From assembly GCA_029977845.1 (NCBI GenBank), contig JAPOKC010000006.1, positions 33,976 through 97,975 of the forward strand: DNA of 64,000 bases. Direction: 5' to 3'. Below the pieces are notes generated by a model, which saw nothing but the letters and a program-made list of their open reading frames with translations, searched no databases and had not been told where the DNA came from. Source of the DNA: Mycobacteriaceae bacterium (GTDB lineage Bacteria; Actinomycetota; Actinomycetes; Mycobacteriales; Mycobacteriaceae). A program made the translations under genes and the position numbers. Positions 1-7,412 of the stretch are shown here, piece after piece. How positions within the stretch are numbered: position 1 is the stretch's first letter; every line of letters begins with the position of its first letter.

Positions 1-256
1 TGACCCGTTCGCGCATCTCGGCGGCGGCCTTGTTGGTGAAGGTGATTGCCAGAATCTGCCCCGGGCCGACGTCGCGGGCGGCCAGCAGGTAGGCGATCCG
101 GCGGGTCAGCACCGCGGTCTTGCCCGAGCCCGCACCGGCGACGATCAGCAACGGAGCGCCCTCGTGCAGGACCGCCCGGCGCTGCTGGGGATTGAGGCCC
201 TCCAGCAGTTCGTCCGGTTCCCCCGGCGCTCGTAGATCGCTCACCTGCACACTCAT
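1..256 (-). CDS. pcrA: ATP-dependent DNA helicase UvrD1/PcrA, N-terminal part
   Basis: This is the first 85 residues of a superfamily 1 DNA helicase that unwinds DNA in excision repair and replication-fork maintenance; the gene runs off the left edge. Reading leftward from the ATG at 256, the protein has the Q-motif (LNPQQRRAV, residues 21-29), Walker A GAGSGKT (41-47) and motif Ia ending [13 protein letters not shown]. The N-terminal extension before the Q-motif is short, as in mycobacterial UvrD1. A TAGGTT -10 box lies 9 nt upstream (266-271), so the transcript would have almost no leader. It is divergent from the chorismate mutase unit. PcrA and UvrD cannot be separated on this fragment, but the position beside chorismate mutase matches uvrD1 (Rv0949). 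Confidence 0.93.
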   Translation of the reverse strand, partial: MSVQVSDLRAPGEPDELLEGLNPQQRRAVLHEGAPLLIVAGAGSGKTAVLTRRIAYLLAARDVGPGQILAITFTNKAAAEMRERV

Positions 257-292
257 GTCGTCCCCAACCTACCGCCGCCGGGGGACACCCCT

Positions 293-322
293 TTGCGAAG
301 GCGCGCCATCGGGTGGCAGACT
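293..322 (+). promoter_or_regulatory. Candidate promoter of the chorismate mutase leader
   Basis: A TTGCGA -35 element (293-298) and a CAGACT -10 element (317-322) are separated by 18 bp. Initiation 8 nt after the -10 box falls on the GTG at 330, so the leader peptide below would be translated as a leaderless ORF. Inferred from motif match and spacing only. Confidence 0.55.
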
Positions 323-329
323 CACCGGC

Positions 330-386
330 GTGCAGGCGCAGCGATTTTTCTACGGGTACCGGTCCGCGGTGCCCGTGGAGGCTTAG
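330..386 (+). CDS. Candidate Phe/Tyr-rich leader peptide upstream of chorismate mutase
   Basis: An 18-residue ORF (GTG start, TAG stop) encodes VQAQRFFYGYRSAVPVEA. Four of five consecutive residues are aromatic (Phe-Phe-Tyr-Gly-Tyr), and Phe and Tyr are the end products of the pathway fed by the downstream chorismate mutase. There is no clear Shine-Dalgarno; the GTG coincides with the predicted transcription start. The FFYGY codons (345-359) overlap the 5' arm of a strong hairpin, and a terminator-like hairpin follows the stop. This is the arrangement of ribosome-mediated attenuation. I infer a regulatory role; the peptide need not have another function. Confidence 0.55.
   Translation: MQAQRFFYGYRSAVPVEA
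352..376 (+). promoter_or_regulatory. Leader hairpin (1:2 pause/anti-antiterminator candidate)
   Basis: ACGGGTACCG (352-361) pairs with CGGTGCCCGT (367-376): ten base pairs including one G-U, with loop GTCCG. A ribosome stalled on the FFYGY codons would cover the 5' arm and free the 3' segment. Freed bases CCGCGG at 364-369 are self-complementary to CCGCGG at 405-410, which overlaps the 5' arm of the terminator, giving a possible antiterminator. Confidence 0.5.
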
Positions 387-400
387 CTGCTCATTCCGAC

Positions 401-435
401 AGCCCCGCGGTCCACAACCGGATCCGGGGCTTTTC
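401..435 (+). terminator. Terminator-like hairpin in the chorismate mutase leader
   Basis: AGCCCCG (401-407) pairs with CGGGGCT (425-431), with an inner CGGT/ACCG stem (408-411 with 417-420), followed by a T-rich tail (431-436, TTTTCT). It lies between the leader peptide stop and the chorismate mutase start, where an attenuator should be. Confidence 0.55.
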
Positions 436-455
436 TCATGTGAGGCCCGGACCGG

Positions 456-752
456 ATGACACCAGAACCCCCACAGGAGAACGACGATATGGCAGGCGAA
501 GAACTCACCGAGTCCGACATCGACGCCCTGCGCGCCGAGATCGACCGCCTCGACGCGGCGATCCTGGCCGCGGTGACGCGGCGCAGGGAGATCTCCCAGC
601 AGATCGGCAAGGTCCGGATGGCCTCCGGCGGCACCCGCCTCGTGCACAGCCGGGAGATGAAGGTCATCGAGCGCTACGGCTCACTTGGCCAGGACGGCAA
701 GGACCTTGCGATGCTGCTGCTGCGGATGGGCCGGGGACGCCTGGGGCACTAG
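456..752 (+). CDS. Chorismate mutase (AroQ-delta type, Rv0948c-like)
   Basis: This small all-helical enzyme converts chorismate to prephenate, the first step to Phe and Tyr. The 98-residue product has the AroQ signature: IDALRAEIDRLDAAI helix (22-36), RRREISQQIGKVR (42-54) and the RLVHSREMKV segment (61-70), whose Arg and Glu are active-site residues in the family, then the LLLRMGRGRLGH C-terminus. In M. tuberculosis this intracellular enzyme is weak alone and is activated by complex formation with DAHP synthase, the C-terminus being involved. The start at 456 (MTPEPP) matches the recalled Rv0948c N-terminus; an ATG at 489 with AGGAGA eight bases upstream is a good alternative. The leader upstream looks like a Phe/Tyr attenuator. 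Confidence 0.92.
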   Translation: MTPEPPQENDDMAGEELTESDIDALRAEIDRLDAAILAAVTRRREISQQIGKVRMASGGTRLVHSREMKVIERYGSLGQDGKDLAMLLLRMGRGRLGH

Positions 753-780
753 GCGGCCGGCGAACGGAACCCGCTCAGCG

Positions 781-1011
781 CTAGTTGCCGGTGATGACGT
801 TGCCCGGCAGGGCGGTGGGCGCGGGCGTCGCCTTGACCGTCGGGGCGAACGACCCGACGTTGGCCTTCTCGGTCGGCGAGACGGCCGGGGCGCTGGTCGC
901 GGGCTTGTCTTCGGCCGGCTTGTCCTTGGAGCAGGCAGCCAGGGCGCCCGAACTCAGGATGGCGGCTGCGCCGGCAATGAGCACTGCTTTGCGAATCACA
1001 CCTGCCGACAT
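781..1011 (-). CDS. Small putative lipoprotein, unknown function
   Basis: The 76-residue product has an N-terminal hydrophobic signal (residues about 7-25) ending in a lipobox, LAAC, with lipidated Cys near residue 27. The rest is a low-complexity Lys/Ala/Pro/Thr-rich segment with no recognisable domain, so it is probably a short cell-envelope tail protein. The ATG is preceded by GAGGAG at normal spacing. It is transcribed leftward, convergent with chorismate mutase and separated from the aldehyde dehydrogenase by its own short intergenic region. No function can be assigned. Confidence 0.75.
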   Translation of the reverse strand: MSAGVIRKAVLIAGAAAILSSGALAACSKDKPAEDKPATSAPAVSPTEKANVGSFAPTVKATPAPTALPGNVITGN

Positions 1012-1086
1012 ACAAACTCCTCAAGAATCGCGATAACCGCTCACGTCCGGGTAAGTGTATCGCAGTCGGACGGCCGGGCGGCAGGG

Positions 1087-2544
1087 CTATTTCGTCAGCG
1101 CGATGTACTTGATGTCGAGGTATTCGTCGATACCTTCGAAGCCACCCTCGCGGCCGAAGCCGGACTCCTTGACGCCGCCGAACGGCGCGGCCGGATCCGA
1201 GATCACACCGCGGTTGACGCCGACCATGCCGGCCTGAATCGACTCGGCCACCCGCAGGGCACGGTCCAGCGACTGCGTGAAGATGTAGGCCGCCAGCCCG
1301 TACTCGGTGTCGTTGGCGGCCGCGATGCCCTGGGCCTCGGTGTCGAAGCCGACGATCGGGGCCACCGGACCGAAAACCTCCTCCTTGAGGATGCGCGCGT
1401 CCGGCGGGACTCCTGTCAGCACGGTGGCCGGGTAGAAGTTGCCCGGTCCGCCGGGGGCCTGTCCGCCGAGTGCGACGGTCGCGCCCTTCTCGACGGCGTC
1501 GTCGACCAGTTCCTGCACCGAGGCGACCTGCTTGGCGTTGACCAGCGGGCCGAGCTTTGAAGACGGGTCGAGCCCGTCACCGAGAGTGAGTTCGCCCATC
1601 TTCTTGACGAACTTGTCGGTGAAGTCGTCGAGCAGATCGTTGGCGACGTAGAGCCGGTTGGCCGCCGTGCAGGCCTCACCGCCGTTGCGCATCTTGGCCA
1701 GCATCGCGCCCTCGACCGCGGCATCGACGTCGGCGTCGTCGAACACCACGAACGGTGCGTTCCCGCCGAGTTCCATCGAGGTGCGCAGCAGCGCGTCGGA
1801 TGCCTGCTTCAGCAGAGCCTTGCCCACCCCGGTTGATCCGGTGAAGCTCATCTTGCGCAGCCGGCCGTCATCGATGAGCGCGGTGGTCACCTCGCGGGGC
1901 TGATTGCTCGGCAGCACCGATAGAACGCCCTTGGGCAGACCGGCGTCGTCGATGAGCTTGGCCAGCAGCATCATGGTCAACGGGGTTTCCTGCGCCGGCT
2001 TGACGATCATGGTGCAACCCGCCGCCAGGGCCGGGCCTATCTTGCGGGTGCCCATCGCCAGCGGGAAGTTCCACGGCGTGATCGCATAGCAGGGCCCGAC
2101 GGGTTGCTTGGTGACGACGATGCGGCCGGTACCGGCCGGACTCGGGGTGAAGCGGCCGTGGATCCGCACCGCCTCCTCGGCGAACCATCGGAAGAATTCG
2201 GCGCCGTATTTCACCTCGCCCATCGCTTCGGGCAGCACCTTTCCCATCTCGCAGGTCATCAAGGTGGCGAAGTCGTCGGCGCGCTCGATGATGGCCTCGA
2301 ACACCGATCGCAGGATCTCTCCCCGGTCCCGGGCCGGGGTGGCGGCCCACTCGTCGGCCACCGCGCAGGCCGCGTCCAACGCCGTCACCGCATCGGCCGC
2401 GTCGGCGTTGGCGATGGACACCAGCACTTCGTCGGTCGCCGGGTTGAGGACGTCGAAGGTCGACTTCCCGGGGCGCTCCTCACCGCCGATCCACAGTCCG
2501 GTGGGAACCGATGCCAGGATCCGGGCGATATCTGGTTTAGCCAT
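1087..2544 (-). CDS. NAD(P)-dependent aldehyde dehydrogenase, succinate-semialdehyde dehydrogenase type
   Basis: The 485-residue protein is a full-length aldehyde dehydrogenase that oxidises an aldehyde to a carboxylate, probably succinate semialdehyde to succinate in GABA/2-oxoglutarate bypass metabolism. Visible motifs are TPWNFPLAMGTRKIGPAL (156-173), the FTGSTGVGK cofactor loop (234-242), catalytic-base Glu258 in MELGGNAPF and nucleophile Cys292 in GGEACTAANR. The EACTAANR context is typical of the GabD group, but substrate is inferred. It starts at ATG 2544 and is divergent from pgi, with 50 bp between the start codons. Paralogues are common in mycobacteria, so a gabD1/gabD2 label is not given. 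Confidence 0.88.
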   Translation of the reverse strand: MAKPDIARILASVPTGLWIGGEERPGKSTFDVLNPATDEVLVSIANADAADAVTALDAACAVADEWAATPARDRGEILRSVFEAIIERADDFATLMTCEMGKVLPEAMGEVKYGAEFFRWFAEEAVRIHGRFTPSPAGTGRIVVTKQPVGPCYAITPWNFPLAMGTRKIGPALAAGCTMIVKPAQETPLTMMLLAKLIDDAGLPKGVLSVLPSNQPREVTTALIDDGRLRKMSFTGSTGVGKALLKQASDALLRTSMELGGNAPFVVFDDADVDAAVEGAMLAKMRNGGEACTAANRLYVANDLLDDFTDKFVKKMGELTLGDGLDPSSKLGPLVNAKQVASVQELVDDAVEKGATVALGGQAPGGPGNFYPATVLTGVPPDARILKEEVFGPVAPIVGFDTEAQGIAAANDTEYGLAAYIFTQSLDRALRVAESIQAGMVGVNRGVISDPAAPFGGVKESGFGREGGFEGIDEYLDIKYIALTK

Positions 2545-2594
2545 GAGTCAATGATCTACCCCATCGGGGCAGGTCTGCGCATAGGGTCTGCGGA

Positions 2595-4232
2595 ATGGAT
2601 CTGCCATCAGCCTGGGACGCCCTGCGACGTCACCACGACCAGATCGCCGACAAGCACCTCCGGGAGTTCTTCGCCGAGGACCCCGCCCGGGGCACCGAAC
2701 TGATGCTGACCGTCGGCGACCTCTACATCGACTACAGCAAGCACCGGGTGACGCGTGAGACGCTGGCCCTGCTCGTCGACCTCGCCCGGGCGGCGGGCCT
2801 GGAGAAGCGCCGCGACGCCATGTTCGCCGGCGAGCACATCAACACCTCCGAGGATCGGGCCGTTCTGCACACCGCACTGCGCCTGCCCCGCGACGCCGCC
2901 TTGAGCGTCGACGGGCAGAACGTGGTCGCCGATGTGCACGCAGTGCTCGATGCGATGGGTGACTTCACCGACCGGTTGCGCTCGGGTAACTGGACCGGGG
3001 CCACCGGAAAGCGGATCAAGACCGTGGTCAACATCGGCATCGGAGGCTCGGATCTCGGCCCGGCGATGGCGTATCAGGCGTTGCGCCACTACGCCGACGC
3101 CGGGATCTCCGCACGCTTCGTCTCCAACGTCGACCCGGCCGATCTGGTCGCCAAACTCGACGGGCTCGATCCGGCCACAACACTTTTCGTCATCGCCTCC
3201 AAGACGTTCACCACTCTGGAGACGCTCACCAACGCGACAGCGGCACGCCGCTGGCTGACCGACGCGCTCGGTGACGACGCGGTGGCCAAGCACTTCGTGG
3301 CGGTGTCGACGAACAAGCAACTCGTCGAGGCATTCGGCATCGACTCGGCGAACATGTTCGGCTTCTGGGACTGGGTGGGCGGCCGCTACTCGGTGGACTC
3401 CGCGATCGGGCTGTCGCTGATGGCGGTGATCGGGCGGGAGGCCTTCGCCGACTTCCTGTCCGGTTTCCATCTCATCGACCGGCATTTCGCCACCGCGCCC
3501 CTGGAGTCCAACGCGCCGGCGCTGCTGGGACTGATCGGGCTGTGGTACTCCGACTTCTTCGGCGCCGAAACCCGTGCGGTGCTGCCGTATTCGAACGATC
3601 TGGCGCGGTTCGCGGCCTATCTGCAGCAGCTGACCATGGAGTCCAACGGCAAGTCGGTGCGCGCCGACGGATCGCCTGTGGGCACCTCCACGGGTGAGAT
3701 CTTCTGGGGTGAGCCGGGCACCAACGGCCAGCACGCGTTCTACCAGTTGCTGCACCAGGGCACCCGACTGGTTCCGGCCGACTTCATCGGTTTCAGCCAG
3801 CCGACCGATGACCTGCCGACCGCCGACGGCACCGGCAGCATGCACGACCTGCTGATGAGCAATTTCTTCGCACAGACCCAGGTGCTGGCGTTCGGCAAGA
3901 CCGCCGCCGAGATCGTCGCGGAGGGCACGCCGGCATCGGTGGTGCCGCACAAGGTGATGCCGGGCAACAAGCCGACGACCTCGATCCTGGCCACCCGGCT
4001 GACGCCCTCGGTGCTGGGTCAGTTGATCGCACTGTACGAGCACCAGGTGTTCACCGAAGGGGTGATCTGGGGTATCGACTCGTTCGACCAATGGGGTGTG
4101 GAACTGGGCAAGACCCAGGCCAAGGCGCTGCTGCCGGTGATCACCGAGGACGCCTCGCCGCCCGAACAGTCGGACTCCTCGACCGACGCGCTGGTGCGCC
4201 GTTATCGCGAGGAGCGCGGCCGGGTCCGCTGA
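2595..4232 (+). CDS. pgi: Glucose-6-phosphate isomerase
   Basis: Pgi interconverts glucose-6-phosphate and fructose-6-phosphate in the cytosol for glycolysis, gluconeogenesis and supply of cell-wall sugar precursors. The 545-residue protein shows the family blocks: [11 protein letters not shown], the [13 protein letters not shown] phosphate-binding segment, [13 protein letters not shown], the ESNGKS segment with [16 protein letters not shown], and [13 protein letters not shown] near the C-terminus. Length and sequence closely match M. tuberculosis Pgi as recalled. TAGGGT (2582-2587) lies 7 nt before the ATG with no Shine-Dalgarno, indicating a leaderless mRNA. It converges on the secreted-protein gene across a perfect inverted repeat. 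Confidence 0.97.
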   Translation: MDLPSAWDALRRHHDQIADKHLREFFAEDPARGTELMLTVGDLYIDYSKHRVTRETLALLVDLARAAGLEKRRDAMFAGEHINTSEDRAVLHTALRLPRDAALSVDGQNVVADVHAVLDAMGDFTDRLRSGNWTGATGKRIKTVVNIGIGGSDLGPAMAYQALRHYADAGISARFVSNVDPADLVAKLDGLDPATTLFVIASKTFTTLETLTNATAARRWLTDALGDDAVAKHFVAVSTNKQLVEAFGIDSANMFGFWDWVGGRYSVDSAIGLSLMAVIGREAFADFLSGFHLIDRHFATAPLESNAPALLGLIGLWYSDFFGAETRAVLPYSNDLARFAAYLQQLTMESNGKSVRADGSPVGTSTGEIFWGEPGTNGQHAFYQLLHQGTRLVPADFIGFSQPTDDLPTADGTGSMHDLLMSNFFAQTQVLAFGKTAAEIVAEGTPASVVPHKVMPGNKPTTSILATRLTPSVLGQLIALYEHQVFTEGVIWGIDSFDQWGVELGKTQAKALLPVITEDASPPEQSDSSTDALVRRYREERGRVR

Positions 4233-4275
4233 GGGTCACCGGACGCGGCCACACCGCCGCGCCACGCCACCGTGC

Positions 4276-4321
4276 GTGAAGTTAGCTTCACGCCCGACGT
4301 CGCGGGTGAAGCTAACTTCAC
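4276..4321. terminator. Perfect 16-bp inverted repeat between convergent genes (bidirectional terminator)
   Basis: GTGAAGTTAGCTTCAC (4276-4291) is the exact reverse complement of GTGAAGCTAACTTCAC (4306-4321), separated by 14 nt. Each arm is itself almost palindromic (GTGAAG-N4-CTTCAC), so alternative hairpins are possible. It lies between the convergent pgi and secreted-protein genes and lacks a T-tract in either direction. Terminator is the simplest reading; a dispersed palindromic repeat is an alternative. Confidence 0.6.
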
Positions 4322-4331
4322 ACCCGGGGCG

Positions 4332-4667
4332 TCAGCGGGGGATGTTCAGGCAGCCGATGCCGGGGACGCACCCGCTGACTTCGGTCGGGGTCACCTCACC
4401 GCTCGGCCCGCCGGGGATGGACCCCTCGATGGCATTCGGGGTGATCTCACCGCTCGGCCCGCCGGGGAGCGACCCCTCGATCACATTCGGGGTCACCTCA
4501 CCGCTGGCGCCATCGGGCGTCGACACGGTCACGCCGTCGGGATCGGCGACCACGCACGGCGTGCCGTCGGGGCTCGTACAGGTCGGCGGATCCGCGTAAG
4601 CCGGAGCTGCGGCCCACAACACGCCGCCGGCCAACAGGGCGATCATCATCAGTCTCATGACGTTCAT
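4332..4667 (-). CDS. Small secreted protein with 17-residue tandem repeats
   Basis: The product (about 111 residues from ATG 4667) has a Sec signal peptide (MNVMRLMMIALLAGGVLWAA, cleaved near AYA-DPP). The mature part has a CTSPDGTPC motif followed by nearly three copies of a 17-residue unit whose core is SGE(V/I)TPN-IEGS, and ends with two more Cys (GCVPGIGC). Four cysteines suggest disulphides in the envelope. No domain is recognised. The upstream SDR stop is about 20 nt before this start, so the two are probably cotranscribed. An ATG at 4658 is an alternative start. Confidence 0.7.
   Translation of the reverse strand: MNVMRLMMIALLAGGVLWAAAPAYADPPTCTSPDGTPCVVADPDGVTVSTPDGASGEVTPNVIEGSLPGGPSGEITPNAIEGSIPGGPSGEVTPTEVSGCVPGIGCLNIPR
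4387..4508. repeat. 51-bp in-frame tandem repeat inside the secreted-protein gene
   Basis: Units begin at 4387, 4438 and 4489 (period exactly 51 bp; the third is partial). Units 1 and 2 differ by a handful of substitutions. The repeat encodes the 17-residue protein repeat, so copy number can change without a frameshift. Confidence 0.8.
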
Positions 4668-4685
4668 TCTCACCGATCCCCGCAA

Positions 4686-5435
4686 TCATGCGAACGGTTT
4701 GGTGAACCGCGGCGGCAGCGCCTTGAGCAGAGCCGCCAGCGGCACCCACGGCCAGCCGGGCACGATCGCACGGCCCCGCTCCTTCTCGATGGCCTCAACC
4801 ATCTTGGCGACACCCGTCCCGGTGTCGACCATCAGCATCGTCGACTCCGACTTGGCCGTCATCTCCGACTCGATATAGCCGGGCTCGACGACGGTGACGG
4901 CAATGGGGCCGGACGCGTACTCGGCGCGCAGCGACTCCCCCAATGAGGACAGCCCGGCCTTGCTGGCGGCGTATGCCGCCTTGACCCCTGCGACTCCCTT
5001 GTTCCCCAGCACGCTGGAGATCAGCACCAGATGACCCGATCCCTGCTTTTTGAAGATCTCCAGTGCGGCCTCGATCTGCACCAGAGCCGAGACCAGGTTG
5101 GTCTCGATGGTGGCCTTGTTGGCCCATGTCTTGCCGCTGCCCAGCGGCGCACCCTTACCCACGCCCGCGTTGACGATGACGCGGTCGAGCCCACCCAGTT
5201 GGTCGGACAGTGCGTTGAAGACCACCGGCACCCGGTCGTGATCGTTGACGTCGAGTTCGGCGACCGCCACCGTGATACCCGGGTGCCGGCAGAGCAGTTC
5301 CGCTTTGAGCTCCTCGAGACGGTCAGTGCGCCGGGCACACAACGCCAGGTCGCGGCCCTTGGCCGCGAAGGCACGCGCCATACCTGCTCCCAGCCCGGAG
5401 CTCGCACCGGTGATCAGAATCCGCTGTCGGGTCAT
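4686..5435 (-). CDS. Short-chain dehydrogenase/reductase (Rv0945-like)
   Basis: This 249-residue classical SDR has the TGASSGLGAG cofactor loop near residue 9, VNAG in the central fold, catalytic Ser in LISS and the YAASK Tyr-Lys pair. It probably uses NADP(H), given the basic residues (ARRTDR) after beta-strand 2. The substrate is unknown. The C-terminus (WPWVPLAALLKALPPRF) is hydrophobic and may contact membrane or lipid. The start overlaps the upstream Fpg-family stop by ATGA, so it sits in one leftward operon with the glycosylase and membrane gene. Confidence 0.85.
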   Translation of the reverse strand: MTRQRILITGASSGLGAGMARAFAAKGRDLALCARRTDRLEELKAELLCRHPGITVAVAELDVNDHDRVPVVFNALSDQLGGLDRVIVNAGVGKGAPLGSGKTWANKATIETNLVSALVQIEAALEIFKKQGSGHLVLISSVLGNKGVAGVKAAYAASKAGLSSLGESLRAEYASGPIAVTVVEPGYIESEMTAKSESTMLMVDTGTGVAKMVEAIEKERGRAIVPGWPWVPLAALLKALPPRFTKPFA

Positions 5436-6283
5436 TTCAACAACCTAGACATCCGTCGGTCGGCGAGAACCTTGCCACCGGTCTGACAGGTCGGACAGTA
5501 CTGAAAGGACTTGTCCGCGAACGACACTTCCCGGACGGTGTCACCACAGACCGGGCACGGCAGGCCGGTGCGGCCGTGCACTCTCAAGCCGGACCGCTTC
5601 TCGCCCTTGAGGGTGGCGGCCTGCTGTCCCACTGAACGCCGGACCGCATCGGTCAGCACCGACGCCATCGCGGCGTGCAATGCCCCGAGCTGGGCGGCGG
5701 TCAGCTTGGCCGCCGTCGCAAACGGTGACAGCCTGGCCGCGTGCAGGATCTCGTCGCTGTAGGCGTTTCCGACCCCGGCGATCACCTTCTGATCGGTGAT
5801 CACCGTCTTGATCCGGCCGCTGTTGTGCGCCAACAACTCCCCGAGTTGGGCCTCGGTCACCTCCAGTGCGTCCGGACCCAGCGCAGCGATGCCCGGAACC
5901 TTTCCCGGGTCGTCGACCAGCCAGACCGCCATCCTCTTCTGGGTGCCGGCCTCGGTGAGGTCGAACCCGCCGGAAGAAAGATGCACCCGCAGCGCGATCA
6001 GACCCTTGCCCGGCTTCAACGGCGCGGGACTCAACACGTCCGACCACCGCAGCCACCCGGCCCGCGACAGATGGGCGATCAGGTACAGACCGTCGGCCTG
6101 CAACCCGAGGTACTTGCCCCACCGGTGTGCTGCGCTGACGGTGCGGCCGTGCAGTGCACCCGTCGGCGGATCGAATGTCTTGAGCACGGAAAGCGACGCG
6201 ACGTCGAGGCGCTCGATCGTGTGCCCGACGGCATGCCGACGCAGATGGTCGGCGAGCGCTTCTACCTCGGGAAGCTCAGGCAT
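5432..6283 (-). CDS. Fpg/Nei-family DNA glycosylase, full length (Rv0944-like)
   Basis: This enzyme excises oxidised bases by beta,delta-elimination. The 283-residue protein has the catalytic N-terminus PELPEVE (Pro2 nucleophile, Glu3), the conserved Lys of RWGKYLGL, the H2TH region (KTVITDQKVIAGVGNAYSDEIL) and a complete C-terminal zinc finger, CPVCG followed by CPTCQ about 20 residues later. It overlaps the SDR start by 4 nt and the upstream membrane gene by 8 nt. M. tuberculosis Rv0944 is, from memory, a truncated relic of this gene, so the full-length form here is notable. Fpg and Nei substrate preference cannot be decided by eye. Confidence 0.88.
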   Translation of the reverse strand: MPELPEVEALADHLRRHAVGHTIERLDVASLSVLKTFDPPTGALHGRTVSAAHRWGKYLGLQADGLYLIAHLSRAGWLRWSDVLSPAPLKPGKGLIALRVHLSSGGFDLTEAGTQKRMAVWLVDDPGKVPGIAALGPDALEVTEAQLGELLAHNSGRIKTVITDQKVIAGVGNAYSDEILHAARLSPFATAAKLTAAQLGALHAAMASVLTDAVRRSVGQQAATLKGEKRSGLRVHGRTGLPCPVCGDTVREVSFADKSFQYCPTCQTGGKVLADRRMSRLLK

Positions 6284-6665
6284 TCTCCACGCTGCGGAAC
6301 GGCATCGAGAACACCCAGCCGACGAAAGACAACAGAATGGCGGCCCACACCGCGGTCCACCAGAACTTGTCGATCTGCAGACCCCAGTGCGTGGTGTGCT
6401 CGGTGATCCACGCGGTGATCCACAGCATCAGCGCGTTGACCACGACGTGGAACAGACCCAGTGTCACGATGTACAACGGCAGCGACAGAACAGCGACGAT
6501 CGGCTTGATGAACGCGTTGACCAAACCGAAGATCACCGCGACGACGAGCACGATGCCGATCTTCTGCGCGTCGGAATCACCGCCGACGAATTCGATGCCC
6601 GGCACCAGGAGGGTGACCACCCACAGTGCCAGTCCGGTGATCGCTGCGCGCGCGAGGAATGCCAT
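6276..6665 (-). CDS. Small four-helix membrane protein, phage-holin-4-2-like family
   Basis: The 129-residue protein has about four transmembrane segments (residues near 5-24, 36-52, 56-82 and 105-123) and the FGLVNAFIKPIVAVLSLPLYIVTLG signature region of the PF04020-type family, widespread and mostly uncharacterised. Despite the family name it is not evidence of a prophage. Its 3' end overlaps the glycosylase start by 8 nt, suggesting cotranscription. A GTG one codon upstream (6668) is an alternative start. Confidence 0.8.
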   Translation of the reverse strand: MAFLARAAITGLALWVVTLLVPGIEFVGGDSDAQKIGIVLVVAVIFGLVNAFIKPIVAVLSLPLYIVTLGLFHVVVNALMLWITAWITEHTTHWGLQIDKFWWTAVWAAILLSFVGWVFSMPFRSVENA

Positions 6666-6677
6666 CACACGATCATG

Positions 6678-7412
6678 TCACGGGCGCAGCAGATAGGTGT
6701 CCATGATCCAGCCGTGCCGGGCGCGGGCCTCGGCCCGCAGTTCGGCGATGCCCTCACCCACCTCCCCGACCGTTCCGGCCACCAGGATCTCGTCCGGCGT
6801 TCCGAGGTAGGCGCCCCACCAGATCTGGGTCTGCGGTGCACAACCCAGGAATGCGCAGTCCCCGTCCAGCATCACCACCGCGGCGCCGGTCAGACCCTTC
6901 TCCCGCAACTGCCGGCCGGTGGTGATCAGCACCGGCTCACCGACATCGTTGAGCGGAATGCGGTGCCGGGCGGTCAGCGCCTGGATCGCGGTGACACCGG
7001 GGATCACGTCGTAGCTGATGTCGACGTGCTCGGAGACCTGGTCGAGGATCCGCAGGGTGCTGTCGTACAGCGACGGGTCGCCCCAGGCCAGGAACGCCCC
7101 CACACCATCGGGACCGAGTTCGTCGCGAATGGCGTTGGCCCACAACCGGGCCCGCGCGGTGTGCCACTCGGCGACCGCGTTGACGTAATCACCGTCGGCA
7201 GAACGGGGCGGGTCGGCCAGTTCGACGAAGCGGTAGTCCGGATCGTCGATGAAACGTCGGCAGATCTCGCGACGTTGTCCGACGAGATCGCTCTTCGCCT
7301 CACCCTTGTCCATCGCGAAGAACACCTGGGTGTCGTTGAGAGCCCGGATCGCCTGATACGTCACGTAGTCCGGATCCCCGGCCCCGATGCCGATCACGTG
7401 GATGTGGCGCAT
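6678..7412 (-). CDS. cobF: Precorrin-6A synthase (deacetylating)
   Basis: CobF methylates C-1 of precorrin-5 with SAM and releases acetate to give precorrin-6A in aerobic cobalamin biosynthesis. The 244-residue protein starts MRHIHVIGIGAGDPDYVT, the SAM-methylase glycine-rich N-terminus, and has the AWGDPSLYDST and DVIPGVTAIQALTA blocks of corrin methyltransferases, with IWWGAYLG near the C-terminus. Its start overlaps the MFS stop by TGATG, implying translational coupling. It stands alone, away from other cob genes. M. tuberculosis is reported to lack cobF; here it is intact next to the full-length glycosylase. Confidence 0.9.
   Translation of the reverse strand: MRHIHVIGIGAGDPDYVTYQAIRALNDTQVFFAMDKGEAKSDLVGQRREICRRFIDDPDYRFVELADPPRSADGDYVNAVAEWHTARARLWANAIRDELGPDGVGAFLAWGDPSLYDSTLRILDQVSEHVDISYDVIPGVTAIQALTARHRIPLNDVGEPVLITTGRQLREKGLTGAAVVMLDGDCAFLGCAPQTQIWWGAYLGTPDEILVAGTVGEVGEGIAELRAEARARHGWIMDTYLLRP

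Noticed and set aside
6276..6665. Phage holin as a sign of prophage
   Set aside because: The family is a general small membrane protein; there is no integrase, lysin or structural gene nearby.
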